Assembly: GCA_943704495.1 (NCBI GenBank)
Contig: CALSCR010004080.1
Coordinates: 1-36,560 of the forward strand
Length of the DNA: 36,560 nucleotides
Source of the DNA: Pigoraptor chileana
Taxonomy: Eukaryota; Opisthokonta; Filasterea
Direction of reading: 5' to 3'
The position numbers and the translations under genes were made by a program. The notes under the pieces were generated by a model, which saw only the letters and a program-made list of their open reading frames with translations, was not told where the DNA came from and did not search any database. Of the stretch, positions 18,582-27,885 are shown piece by piece. Position 1 is the stretch's first letter. Each line of letters opens with the position of its first letter.

Positions 18582-21500
18582 ATGGTGTGTGCACTTATGC
18601 TCATGGCTCATGCTTTCTGCAACACGCAGCGGTGCGGTCGGAGGCCCGTGTTCACGAGACTGCGTCGGCGACGGTTGACTTGCTGACCCAGGAGAAGATC
18701 AAGAGGGCCAATGAGGCTCTGCGCCCGTGTGTGCAGTGCGGGCAGGACTACCGCGAGTCGGTGAACCCTGAGGGCGGGTGCAAGTTCCACTCTGGATTTC
18801 CCCTGGTAAACTGTGGGTGGCTGGGTACCCTCGCGTGTGCATGTCTTGTGCCTCTGCAGCCGTTGTGGTAGTCGTCGCAGCATGCATACGAATGCTCGCG
18901 CAGCTTACGCTGCCATATATGCATGTCCATAGCCCAACGAAGCACTGAGTGCAATGCAACCACTGAGTGTAATGCAACGCAATGCGCCGTGCAGACGGCA
19001 AGCGCGACATGACGTGCTGCAACAAGTCCATCCCCGAGAAGGAAGCGTTTGAGACCGGCTGCGTGTTGGGCCGCCACACCAGCAAGCACCACTCGCGCTA
19101 CTCTTACGCAGCCTTCTACAAGTTCTGCCAGAGCCTCCACAGGTTTGCACTTGTTGTATGGTCGTCTGTTTCAGAGCATGTGTGCGTCCCTGTGTCTGTG
19201 GGGGTGCTCTGGGGAGTCCGCGTGTGTCGCTCCACAATGTCATTTGTGTCCATGGCATGGTAAGTGTCCAGTGAATGGGCTGCTAATGCGCACATCCGCA
19301 ATCGCCCGCACCCTCCGGCCTGCATCTTTGCCGCATCTGTCGCTATTTGTCGCTGTTTAGGGATGAGAAGGAAGAGTACGCCCGCGCTGAAAAGAACGAC
19401 TTTGAGGACTCCATGGCGAAGGCTGCGCGCTGTGGCACGATGGAAGCGGAGTCACCTTCTGGCGAATTTTACGTTGCGTTGATGAAGGCAAGTGACGGTG
19501 ATTGTCGCTGTGTTTGCGTTTGTGCCCAATGTACTGTGCTGGCGCTGGGTGAAGTGTGTCTTTCTTAGATGAGCTCCACACATTGCATCCTACAGGGCAA
19601 CTTTGTTCTGTTTCTCCAGCGGTACGGGCAAGAAGAGGCGGCGGCACTCGCTGCGGAGGCCAAACGCATTGTGGCCGGTGTCATTCCGATTGGCGCCCGA
19701 GGGACAGACGAGCTTCCTGGACCGCTGGAGCAGGCGGGAGAGACAAAGTGGCGCTCATGGGCAGAGTTCATTGTTGCTAACGGCGCCGTCACCGGTGCGT
19801 GATTGTACGCCATGCACATTGTCTGCGCGGATATGCCGGGTTATGTGCGTATGTTCTGTTTGTGTGTGTGTGTGTGCATATGTGTGTGTACATAATTTGC
19901 GGATGTGTTTGATATGCATGCAGTTCGAGTCCGTTCTGGCCCGATCTCCTACTAACAATAATTGCACTCCCTCACCATCCAGCCATTCGGTTGTACGCCA
20001 AATCCCTCAGCCACAACAGCCCCGCAGTTAAGGTATAGGCATGGGTGGTGTGTGTGCGGTCATGGTATGCTGATTTCTGTGCGGCTGTCAGACGGAGGAA
20101 TTAAGTAGGGGCGGCTTGGAATTGTTGCGTAGTGGCACCAATCCGCTGAGTGAGGAAGTGTCCGTCTATATGTGCTTGCCGCCTTAACAGGAAGTACCAA
20201 TCAGCGTGTTCCCCCCGCAAAAGCTTGGAGAAGCCAAATCGCTCTCGAACGAAGTGTCGGCACGGCCATCGCTGCAGTTTTACACTCTCCCGCCAAAGGT
20301 CGAGGTATTCAAGCCGTTCCCTCCCCACGTGTTCCATGGTATGTGCGTACGTTGTGTGTCGTTTGCTTTGTCGCTGCCAGCAAAGCCGTCTGCCAGCAAC
20401 GCCATTTTGCAAGTGTGCGTTTGCATCACCGAACGACTGATTGCCGCCGCAATTTGTTTCCGCATGGCACGCGCTGTTCACAGAACCGCCGCCGCAGGAG
20501 AATCCCGCGACGGTCACCACGGGCGGACTTCCCCTCCGCCTGAAGCGCAATGGCGACCTCATCTGCAATTACGTCAACGGCAACGCGTGGGTGGACAGTA
20601 CACCCTCCTTCTCATTGCATTGTGTGTGCTTCTTCGCCCTGGCAATCCATTGCTTGTCGTTTGTTAACGGCGCCTATGTTCTCACGTCTTATGTCCCAAC
20701 AGCTTTGATTCGTTCGACCTCGATGTGTCGCTGATGAACACGGGCCACGGCGAGCGCAAGGGTGCGTCCCACGAGGAGCGCCTGAGCGTCCTGACCATGC
20801 TGAAGGAGGGGAAGATCAGCGTGGATGAGTCTTTGCGCCTCTTGGCAGCACTCGAGGACGGCGCCACCCTCGACGGACCCATCCGCATCATTGAGGTGGG
20901 CCGTGCAACTGTGCGGAATACGCCTCTGCAGCATGCGGCATGAATATGGTCCACGTGACTGTCTATGTTTTCTTATTGTACTACCTCTGATTGAACGAGG
21001 TTATGCCGGTTGTGACAAGCGCAGGTGCGTGCGGAGGCCCTGTTGAACGGCGTGTGGACGCCTGCGATGGAAGTGCGCTTCATCGACGAGAAGATCTCGT
21101 TCCCGATCGAGGTGCGCCCGCAGGATATGACACGCTTTAGCGTGCGCGCTTTCGTCAAGGCAGAGGGCAAGCGCGATACTGCCGGCGGATGGGGCAGGAG
21201 GTGTGTGCGTGCGTTTTGTGTGTAACATATTTCATGCATTGTCCGATCATCCGTCTTCACAGCGGCACTGAGCATGGTTCGCAGCGGCGCAAGGTGGCTG
21301 CTCTCACATGGATGTACATGCTGCTGAGCACAGAGTCACTCCCTTCTGTTTGCAGCGCATACATCGCCCGCTTCGAGCCCGTTCATCTTCGCTTCATATT
21401 TGAGGAGTTCTCTGGAAAGATAGCCTCGACGTCCATTGTGTGGGTTGCACGTGATCCAAGCGCTGCATGTGCGCTTGAGTCGAAAACCTGAATGCGTCTC

Positions 21501-22098
21501 ATTTGGCATCACTTCTCTTTGCCCTGTCACTCAACCGCACCCTACGAATGCCTTCACATCACGCCTATTATATGCACACAGCTTCCAAAACCCGGCGCAG
21601 AAATTTGCAGAGAAAAAGGAAGACGACATTGCCTTCATTTCGTGCGACGTACTTGATAAGTGGTACCGATCGTTTGTGCGGGTGCGTAGTGCGAGATTTG
21701 CACATCACATGATCATACAGACACACACACGAGATATTGAATTTGCGCACGACATAACGTATGAAGGTCTATAAATATTGTTTGCGCGGGAATGTGTTGC
21801 TGACTGGCCAACCGTGCCGTTGCGTATGCAGTTTACAAAGCCCGACGACGAAGGTGCCCTGTTCAAGATCAGCATTGACGACTGCCGCAGCTTCACGGTC
21901 CAGCCGGTCGACGTTGAGCAGTGGGCGTACTCTGCAAAGAAGGCGAACTCGAGCGAGTTCCGCCTCGAGTTTCTGTGCGAATGCCAGTGGGAGGCGCATG
22001 CAGTCGTCGACATCAAGGCCGGGATCGCCTACGCAATCAAGTTTGAGACAAAGCGCGAGGGCGGGGTCCATGTGGTCGACCATGTGCGCCTCCAGTGA
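18061..22098 (+). CDS. Multidomain protein: MLKL-type four-helix domain, CHORD-like zinc cluster, SHOCT-like segment (13 exons, 718 aa)
   Basis: Exons: 18061-18427, 18630-18824, 18995-19142, 19361-19487 (GC donor), 19596-19794, 19983-20032, 20191-20338, 20484-20586, 20703-20895, 21025-21200, 21356-21439, 21582-21681, 21832-22098; every phase closes. Residues 1-122 resemble the MLKL N-terminal four-helix bundle: 'RLGELVGRINSLEQPLNVL' against human 'RLGHRVLGLIKPLEML', and 'LERFSELNRQLDSCQLDLQ' against 'ILFKDVNRKLSDVWKEL'. Residues 156-215 form a zinc cluster (C156, C159, C173, H176, C195, C196, C210, H215), spaced like a CHORD domain. Residues 471-496 ('ERLSVLTMLKEGKISVDESLRLL') resemble the bacterial SHOCT-like/YvlB helix pair. 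The C-terminal 220 residues are probably beta-rich and unrecognised. There is no signal peptide or membrane segment. In MLKL the bundle binds membranes and drives lytic death; the same fold also occurs in plant MCA channels, so the function here is open. The exon 2/3 junction is the least certain. Confidence 0.72.
18550..18578 (+). repeat. TG microsatellite in intron 1 of the four-helix gene
   Basis: About 14 TG units inside intron 1 (18428-18629), within a longer G/T-rich stretch from about 18450. Confidence 0.95.
19488..19595 (+). other. GC-AG intron in the four-helix gene
   Basis: The donor is GCAAGT directly after GATGAAG; the acceptor is CCTACAG. Only this donor gives the phase 0 demanded by the next exon (GGC AAC TTT). 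It is the second GCAAGT intron in the window. Confidence 0.75.
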
Positions 22099-22183
22099 AG
22101 ACCCGTGTCACCTCTTGCATCGTGTGAACAGCGTAGATGCCGGGAGTTCACGGAGCAGTTGCAGCATTTCCTCTCCCTCCCCA

Positions 22184-22197
22184 AATAAACGAATAAA
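22184..22197 (+). terminator. Poly(A) signals, four-helix gene
   Basis: Two AATAAA hexamers (22184-22189 and 22192-22197) lie 86-94 nt after the stop at 22098. They are only about 50 nt from the end of the convergent STK32-like coding region, so the two 3' UTRs must be very short or overlap. Confidence 0.75.
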
Positions 22198-22248
22198 CGC
22201 CCGTCGCTGTGTCAACCTCCACATTAAAGTGAGGATTGGAAGCGGAAT

Positions 22249-24007
22249 TTAGACTGGCAGCTCCCCGGCAATGTTCTCGGCACTCTTCCACGCAGCCCTC
22301 GCGAGACGCGGCGCAGAGGGCTCTTCACTCAGTACCGCCAGCGACTCTGAAGACCTACTCTGGTTGCCCGAGCCGTGCTGGCGCACAACTGCAATCGATG
22401 CAGCGCGGATGCGTTCGACAGAATCGGCACGGTCCCGTCCCCGCGGGCGAGGGGCGTCGTGCACACCGGAGGCGCCCAGCCCTGCCGCCTCAGCGCTTTC
22501 AGCAGACATTGCACGCCCGCCACCGGCTGCTCGCATGAGTGGTCGCGGGGGCAGGAGTGTCAGCTTCCCGCGCATTGCGGCGTCCGCCCTATGCATCCGC
22601 AGCATCTTTTCCCGGAATATACGCGCCTCTTCAGACGGCATGGATCGCGCGAGTTCGTTGACGGCCACAGAGTGCGGATCCTCCTCGTCGTAATACTCGA
22701 ATGCCGCAAATGCAGCGTCCATTCCGGGGTTGGGGCGGAGGCCTGGGCGGGGACCGTATTCCTGGTGTGCGCGGAGAGGGCTGTTGTCGAGCAGGAGGTC
22801 CTCCAATTCGTATGCGGGGTTGAAGTTGAGCTCCTGCATGTCTGGAGTGAACGGCGGCGCGGCCTTCTTCTCGGACAACAGCGCCCAGTCCACACCCACA
22901 AACACAGGATGCCGCAAGAGCGGATTCGATGCGGATGCAATCGGGGCGGGGAGGTTGCTGCTGGACGCGCGCCCCCGGGGGGAGGATGCGCCGGAGCCCC
23001 CGGAGGAGCCAGAGCCCGGACGCCGCGCGGGGTCGACGTGCAGCAGCTGGAGTGCGAACGCCACGTGCACATCGGGGAGGCCCTTTGTCTGAAGCATCGC
23101 CTCAATGTCCACAGACTCGATTTCCTTGACCATCGACTTTGTGTCCTTCCCACGGTACGGTTGCTTGGCTGTAAGAAGCTGAAACACAACGACGCCGAGT
23201 GACCACCAGTCCACTGACGCATCGTAGCGTTGATTGCGGAGCACCTGGACGAAGCATTTGAACAATGGGCAATTCAAACCGAAACCCAGATTAACCGAAG
23301 AGATTGGTGATAAATGCACTTGACCATCAAAAAGTATATTGCCAATAAATTCACACCTCCGGCGCCATGTAGTGCAGAGTGCCGCTGATGCCAGTGACGC
23401 CACCCGAGCTTGGAGCAATTTTGACAGCCATGTTGAAGTCGCTCAGATGCGCGTGGCCCTGCGCGTCGAGGAGAATATTGTCCGGCTGCGGAGGGATGGT
23501 GCAGGCGGTTGGCAATGTGACGAGCATTCTCACGGCTGACGCTACGTGCGTGTGACGAAAGCCACATACCTTGACGTCCCTGTGCACCACGTTCTGGTCA
23601 TGAAGATAAGCGAGCGCGAGCATGATCTCCGCCGCATAGAAGCGCACGTGGTCTGGATTGAGCGCACCCTTTTGGATCACATGATAGTGAAGGTCCCCGC
23701 CCATCATGAGGTCCAGACCCATGAAAAGATAGACTGGGTCCTGGAAGGAAAACCGGAGATTCACTATGAAGGGATGCTTCAGGTCCTCCAACAACTGCCG
23801 CTCGTAAATGATGTGCTCTGCCATGCGCTGGCGTACGCACTCGTCCTTGTCGATGCACTTGAGTGCGTAGAGCCGACCGTTGCCCTTGCGACGCACCGCC
23901 TCGACCTTGCTGAATGCACCGCGCCCTATGGCCCGCAGCATGTCAAAGTGGCGCAGGGTGAGCTCTGGGCCCAGCACCTCCGTCTCCCGCGACTGTGCGC
24001 CCCCCAT
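22249..24007 (-). CDS. STK32/YANK-family AGC serine/threonine kinase (3 exons, 520 aa)
   Basis: Exons: 24007-23570, 23485-23357, 23244-22249. The start ATG was chosen because it yields MGGAQSR, an N-myristoylation-type terminus like MGANTSR of human STK32A. Kinase motifs: 'AIGRGAFSKV' (25-35), 'YALKCIDKD' with K50, 'HPFIVNLRFSFQD', 'GGDLHYHV', 'HRDVKPDN' with D144, 'LSDFNMAV' and 'YMAPE' (ending E189), then 'DWWSLGVVVFQLL'. DFN at 162-164 in place of DFG is a YANK signature, although the catalytic Mg-binding Asp is retained. An unusual Ser/Gly/Pro-rich insert (about 'GSGSSGGSGASSPRGRASSS') interrupts the late C-lobe before 'LLRHPVFVGVDW'. 'FNPAYELEDLLLDNSPL' matches the STK32 tail segment 'CDPTFELEEMILESKPL'. 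A 200-residue basic, Ser-rich extension follows. Substrates of this family are largely unknown. Confidence 0.88.
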
Positions 24008-24553
24008 TCTCGCTTCATACGGCGGTCGATAGTGAGAATAGTCAGGATCTGCGATAAGAGTGAGTGCAGAACAAATGGTGTTGTACGTGCTCAAATACAA
24101 AAAATGTAATATGAGACACCGCCCCAGTGGCATGTTGCGGCTGCACGTGGTACCACGTGATCGTGATACAGATAAATAGTGATCACCGCCCCAGAAGTTG
24201 GCTGGCCTGCTGACAGCGTCACCGGCCAGTCCGTCTCCGCCGGAAGCATCACGTCTCCTTCGGTTGGCGCGACACTACTCAACCACACACACACAGCGAG
24301 CATGCAAACAGCTCAAATGACAATGAGAATGCATTGTTAGATTAGGACCGTAGCGTACCTGAATGCAACCTGTGTCTGGCTGCTCACAGATCTAAGGGTG
24401 TAACACACGTTATGTTACTTGCGCTGCATTCCTGCTCCATGGGAATCGTGACAATTGGGTGAAAATAATTGCGGCGGGTGCCACATTCTGCGGTCCTCAG
24501 TGTCATCGCGGCCTTTCTTGCTGTTTGGCATCCTTTGCCAGCCGCATTTAAAG
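24008..24553. promoter_or_regulatory. Divergent promoter STK32-like / MBOAT with two E-boxes 10 bp apart
   Basis: A 546-bp shared region. CACGTG cores lie at 24144-24149 and 24154-24159, exactly 10 bp start to start, so on the same face of the helix. The second reads CCACGTGATC. A CACACACACA tract sits at about 24282-24291. No gene or RNA was seen here. Confidence 0.45.
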
Positions 24554-26984
24554 ATGGAGGGCCTGTCCGCGCTGTTTGCCGCACTGGATGGCGCGGTGGA
24601 GCCCGTGGGCGCCAAGCTGGGACTCCCGGTCGACCAATTCAAGTGCGTCTGCCTGCGCTCCTGTTGTCCCTGCCCATGTTGATGTCGGTTATTTGGTGTG
24701 CATTTACAAGACGAACATGTGTCTGACTGTATCTTCAACTCTGCAGATACCTGCTGTGTCTGGTCCTCGCCTATCCGCTTGGCTTCGCTCACAAGACAAT
24801 GCCGTCCCCCACAGCGAAGCACATGTGGGTACTGTTTCTTCGGTGTATGGCTGATGCAGCGCTTATTGACTGGTCGCTTCTCTGTCCAGCTGACACTGAC
24901 GGGCGGTTGCGTGCACACTGTCATGCACCTTTAACCCTAAATCGAATCCCGCCTTTTTGACTTCCAACGGCAGCTTTTCGATTCTTTGCGGAATTGCGTT
25001 TGGCTTTGTGTGCTTTGGCACCCAGATGGTGCACACTTTTGCTGTCACTGTTGCAACCTACACGCTCACGGCGCTGCGCCTCCCCCGTGGACCCCAGCTC
25101 GTTTTCGGGTTCAACCTCCTGTATCTTTCCGCGTGGTGCGTAGCCGCTGTTGTGTGGGGCGCTGTTATATGCATTTGCGTGTGCACAAGTGAAGGCTGAC
25201 AGCTGCGTGGACGGCATGTGTGCATGCATTTGATTGCAGCCACATTTACCGGCAAGTGACCGACTACGGCGGCTACAAGCTGGACATCACCGGCCCTCTG
25301 ATGATCCTCTGCGTGAAGCTTAGTTCGCTTGCGTTTAACATCGAAGACGGCCGCAGGATGGAAAAGGTGGGCAAACACTGCCCAGTGCGGTGTTGGCGGT
25401 ATTTTCTCGCTGTGCTTGCGGCACCTGACCGACTGTAATGGCGCCCTATGCAACTGCTGACGCCAATCGCCAAACAATATGCGCGTGCGTCCCTTTGTCT
25501 CGCAGTGCACAGAGGAGCAGAAGCGCTATGCCCTCAAAACTCTTCCGTCGCCACTTGAGTACTTTGGATTCGCCTTCTTTTTCGGTGGATTTCTCGCGGG
25601 TCCGTCGTTTGAGATACGCGATTACATCGTGTTTACAAACACCCCGAATGTGAGTCGCCTGGTAATGTCGGTTTCGGTTGCTGTGCCCTCGACCTCTTTA
25701 CACAGATCACGGGTGGCTTAGGCTCTGACGTGGCCGACCATCACAACACATCCCTCACCTCCCTCCCGCCTCACCCCCCTCTCCTTTCGTTCAGACGAAT
25801 CTCCCGAAGGACACGGTCACACCCGCGGCCAAGAAGTTTGCCGGTGCGGTTGCGTGCATGGCCGTGTTTATGCTCAGCGAGGCAAATCCGCTCGAATATA
25901 CGAGGACGGAGGAGTTCCGGCTGGAGAAGCCGCTTTACTATCGCCTTCTGTACATACTGATCGCCGCCGACTTCAAGCGGTACCAGTACTACTTTGCGTG
26001 GACACGTAAGTGATCCTGCCTGTCACGCACTCGGATCTGATTTGAAGCGATTGCGCAAACATGCATGGTTGTGTTTGTTGAATATGTCCTTGTTTCGGTT
26101 ACTATGACAGTTGCGGATGGCGCATGCAATGCGGCTGGACTGGGGTACACGGGGACGGACAAGCACGGGCAGCCGCAGTGGGAGGGCGTCACAAACGTCG
26201 ACATTTACAAGTTGGAAACGGCGCAGTCCTTCAAGGAGGTGGGCTTGTTATTCAAAGCCACCGTCTCGGTTAACATCGCTGTAATAACGCTGCGTTGTAT
26301 TGTGTACTAATGCACACTCGCACACGACACAACTTTCGCCGCCATTGCCAGGTGACTGACAACTGGAACATCAACACCTCGCGGTGGCTGCGGCGCTACG
26401 TCTACCTGCGGCTGGCTCCCGAGGGCACAAAACCCACTTTCACAGCAACAATGGCCACGTACTTGACTTCCGCATTTTGGCATGTGGGTATCTGTAATCA
26501 CTACTTCGCATTTTGCTCCTTTTCTCGCTGCCACCTGTTGTCGATGAGCAAGGTCATGCATACTGCCGAACTATCCCATGTTGCGGCTGATTATAGTCTG
26601 ATAACCCGACACTGGGTGTTTGTTGTGCTGCAGGGATTTTATCCCGGATACTACCTCATGTTCGTTTCGTCGGCGTTCATTACCAACGTTGCACGGGACA
26701 TTCGACGGCATCTGCGACCCGTGTTTATGAATGCTGATGGCACGCCACGGCCCTCCAAGGTCGCTTACGACTTCTTTGGGTGGCTGTTTACGCAGTTCTC
26801 ACTCAACTATGTGTGCACCATTTTTGTGCTCCTTACTATCCACGACTCGTTCCTCGTATGGAAGTCCTTGTACTTCTGCGTGCACGTTGTTGTTGTTGTC
26901 CTGACTGTCTTTTATTCTCAGCGGAACAAGCAGATGGCGCGCGCCGCGCGAAAGGCAGGAGCGCCTGCATCCAAAGCCCAGTGA
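24554..26984 (+). CDS. MBOAT-family lysophospholipid acyltransferase, MBOAT1/2, LPCAT3 and ALE1 type (9 exons, 473 aa)
   Basis: Exons: 24554-24642, 24747-24824, 24974-25135, 25240-25366, 25506-25649, 25795-26005, 26111-26238, 26352-26483, 26634-26984; phases close to TGA. Family enzymes reacylate lysophospholipids in the ER (Lands cycle). Landmarks: 'FGFVCFGTQMVHTF', 'VTDYGGYKLDITGPLMIL', 'KLSSLAFNIEDG', 'PSPLEYFGFAFFFGGFLAGPSFEIRDY', 'LGYTGTDKHGQPQWEGVTNV', and the catalytic block 'NWNINTSRWLRRYVYLRL' with its Asn. 'TSAFWHGFYPGYYLMFVSSAF' follows, with the catalytic His at 357, split from the next Gly by an intron. About ten hydrophobic segments are visible and the C-terminus is basic (KQMARAARKAGA) without an obvious KKXX. 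The 473-aa length equals that of relatives. The YLRL...KPTF...TSAFWHG order resembles fungal ALE1 and plant LPCAT more than LPCAT3. Acyl and head-group preference cannot be read from sequence. Confidence 0.9.
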
Positions 26985-27885
26985 TCCAAATGGTGGTCTC
27001 CGGTGACACGCAACAAACACGCGCAGGCCGTGTGCATATTCTTCACATAAATATGTCTCTTGCGTGAATAGGAAGCCCCGAAACCCCCTCAACTTCATTG
27101 ACATGCATGTGTGCTAAGGGAGCGAGTGCTACTATAGGCACACTGGGTACGACTGAACAAAAACACGCAAGAAAATCTGTCCTGTTTTTTTTCTGTTTGT
27201 GGACCATTGAGCGCCGATTCAGTGCGCGCGGATCTCCCGGCAGTGCCAGTCGCCTGCCGGCGCACCAGTGGGTTGAATTGAGCGGCGGTAGATTTCCACG
27301 CATAAATCAGCCCAGATCTCAGTCTGATGTGGCGGGTCACAGGGAGGTGTGGAGCAGGTCAGGTGATTCGACTGACAAAGACTGGCCCGACTCCGACCAT
27401 GAAAGAGCACGAGCGCTGATTCTGCTATTTGGCGTTCAATCAAAAGCACACAACGGGCAATGTACACACACAACTATCTGTGGGAGCAACAGGACTGTGA
27501 TAACTCCTGTGCAAAGGAGCGGCAAGTCGATCTTCCTGTGGTTTATGCGTTTGCTTCACGCGACGTGAGATCTGTTGCATATAATTTGAGTCAGGTGCAA
27601 GAGCCTGGTGCGGAGCTCCAACGTGGCAAGGGTCGTTCACAACTTGTCTAATGACTTGCAACTGAATCAGCGGCGGTACACACCTCTGTTTGCGTGGAAG
27701 GCCTGCACGGTACAGCTCAGCGAGAGCTTTGCTGTTTCCGCGCTTTTGCTCGCGAGCTCCCTGCTCATTCCCCTTGCACCACTCTGAGTTCCCGGTGCAT
27801 TGCGGGACGGACCACCGTTTTTTGAGATTGAGTGCCCGGCCGACGACTCCGCCTGCGTTGCGGGTGTGGATCGACGACACGCCGC
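26985..27885. other. Intergenic region MBOAT / CTDNEP1
   Basis: 900 bp without a supportable gene. Open frames on both strands (for example 27098-27568 plus and 27440-27880 minus) have no family resemblance and no matching splice structure. The region should hold the MBOAT 3' end (AT-rich near 27045-27060) and the CTDNEP1 promoter and 5' UTR. The CTDNEP1 start is uncertain and the transcript probably begins in 27600-27850. Confidence 0.5.

Noticed and set aside
21260-21300. Extra exon (AGC GGC ACT GAG...) between exons 10 and 11 of the four-helix gene
   Set aside because: It has plausible AG and GT edges but ends in phase 0, while the next exon needs phase 2.
27098-27568. 156-codon plus-strand open frame
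   Set aside because: No recognisable motif, composition like intergenic DNA, no splice-compatible neighbours.
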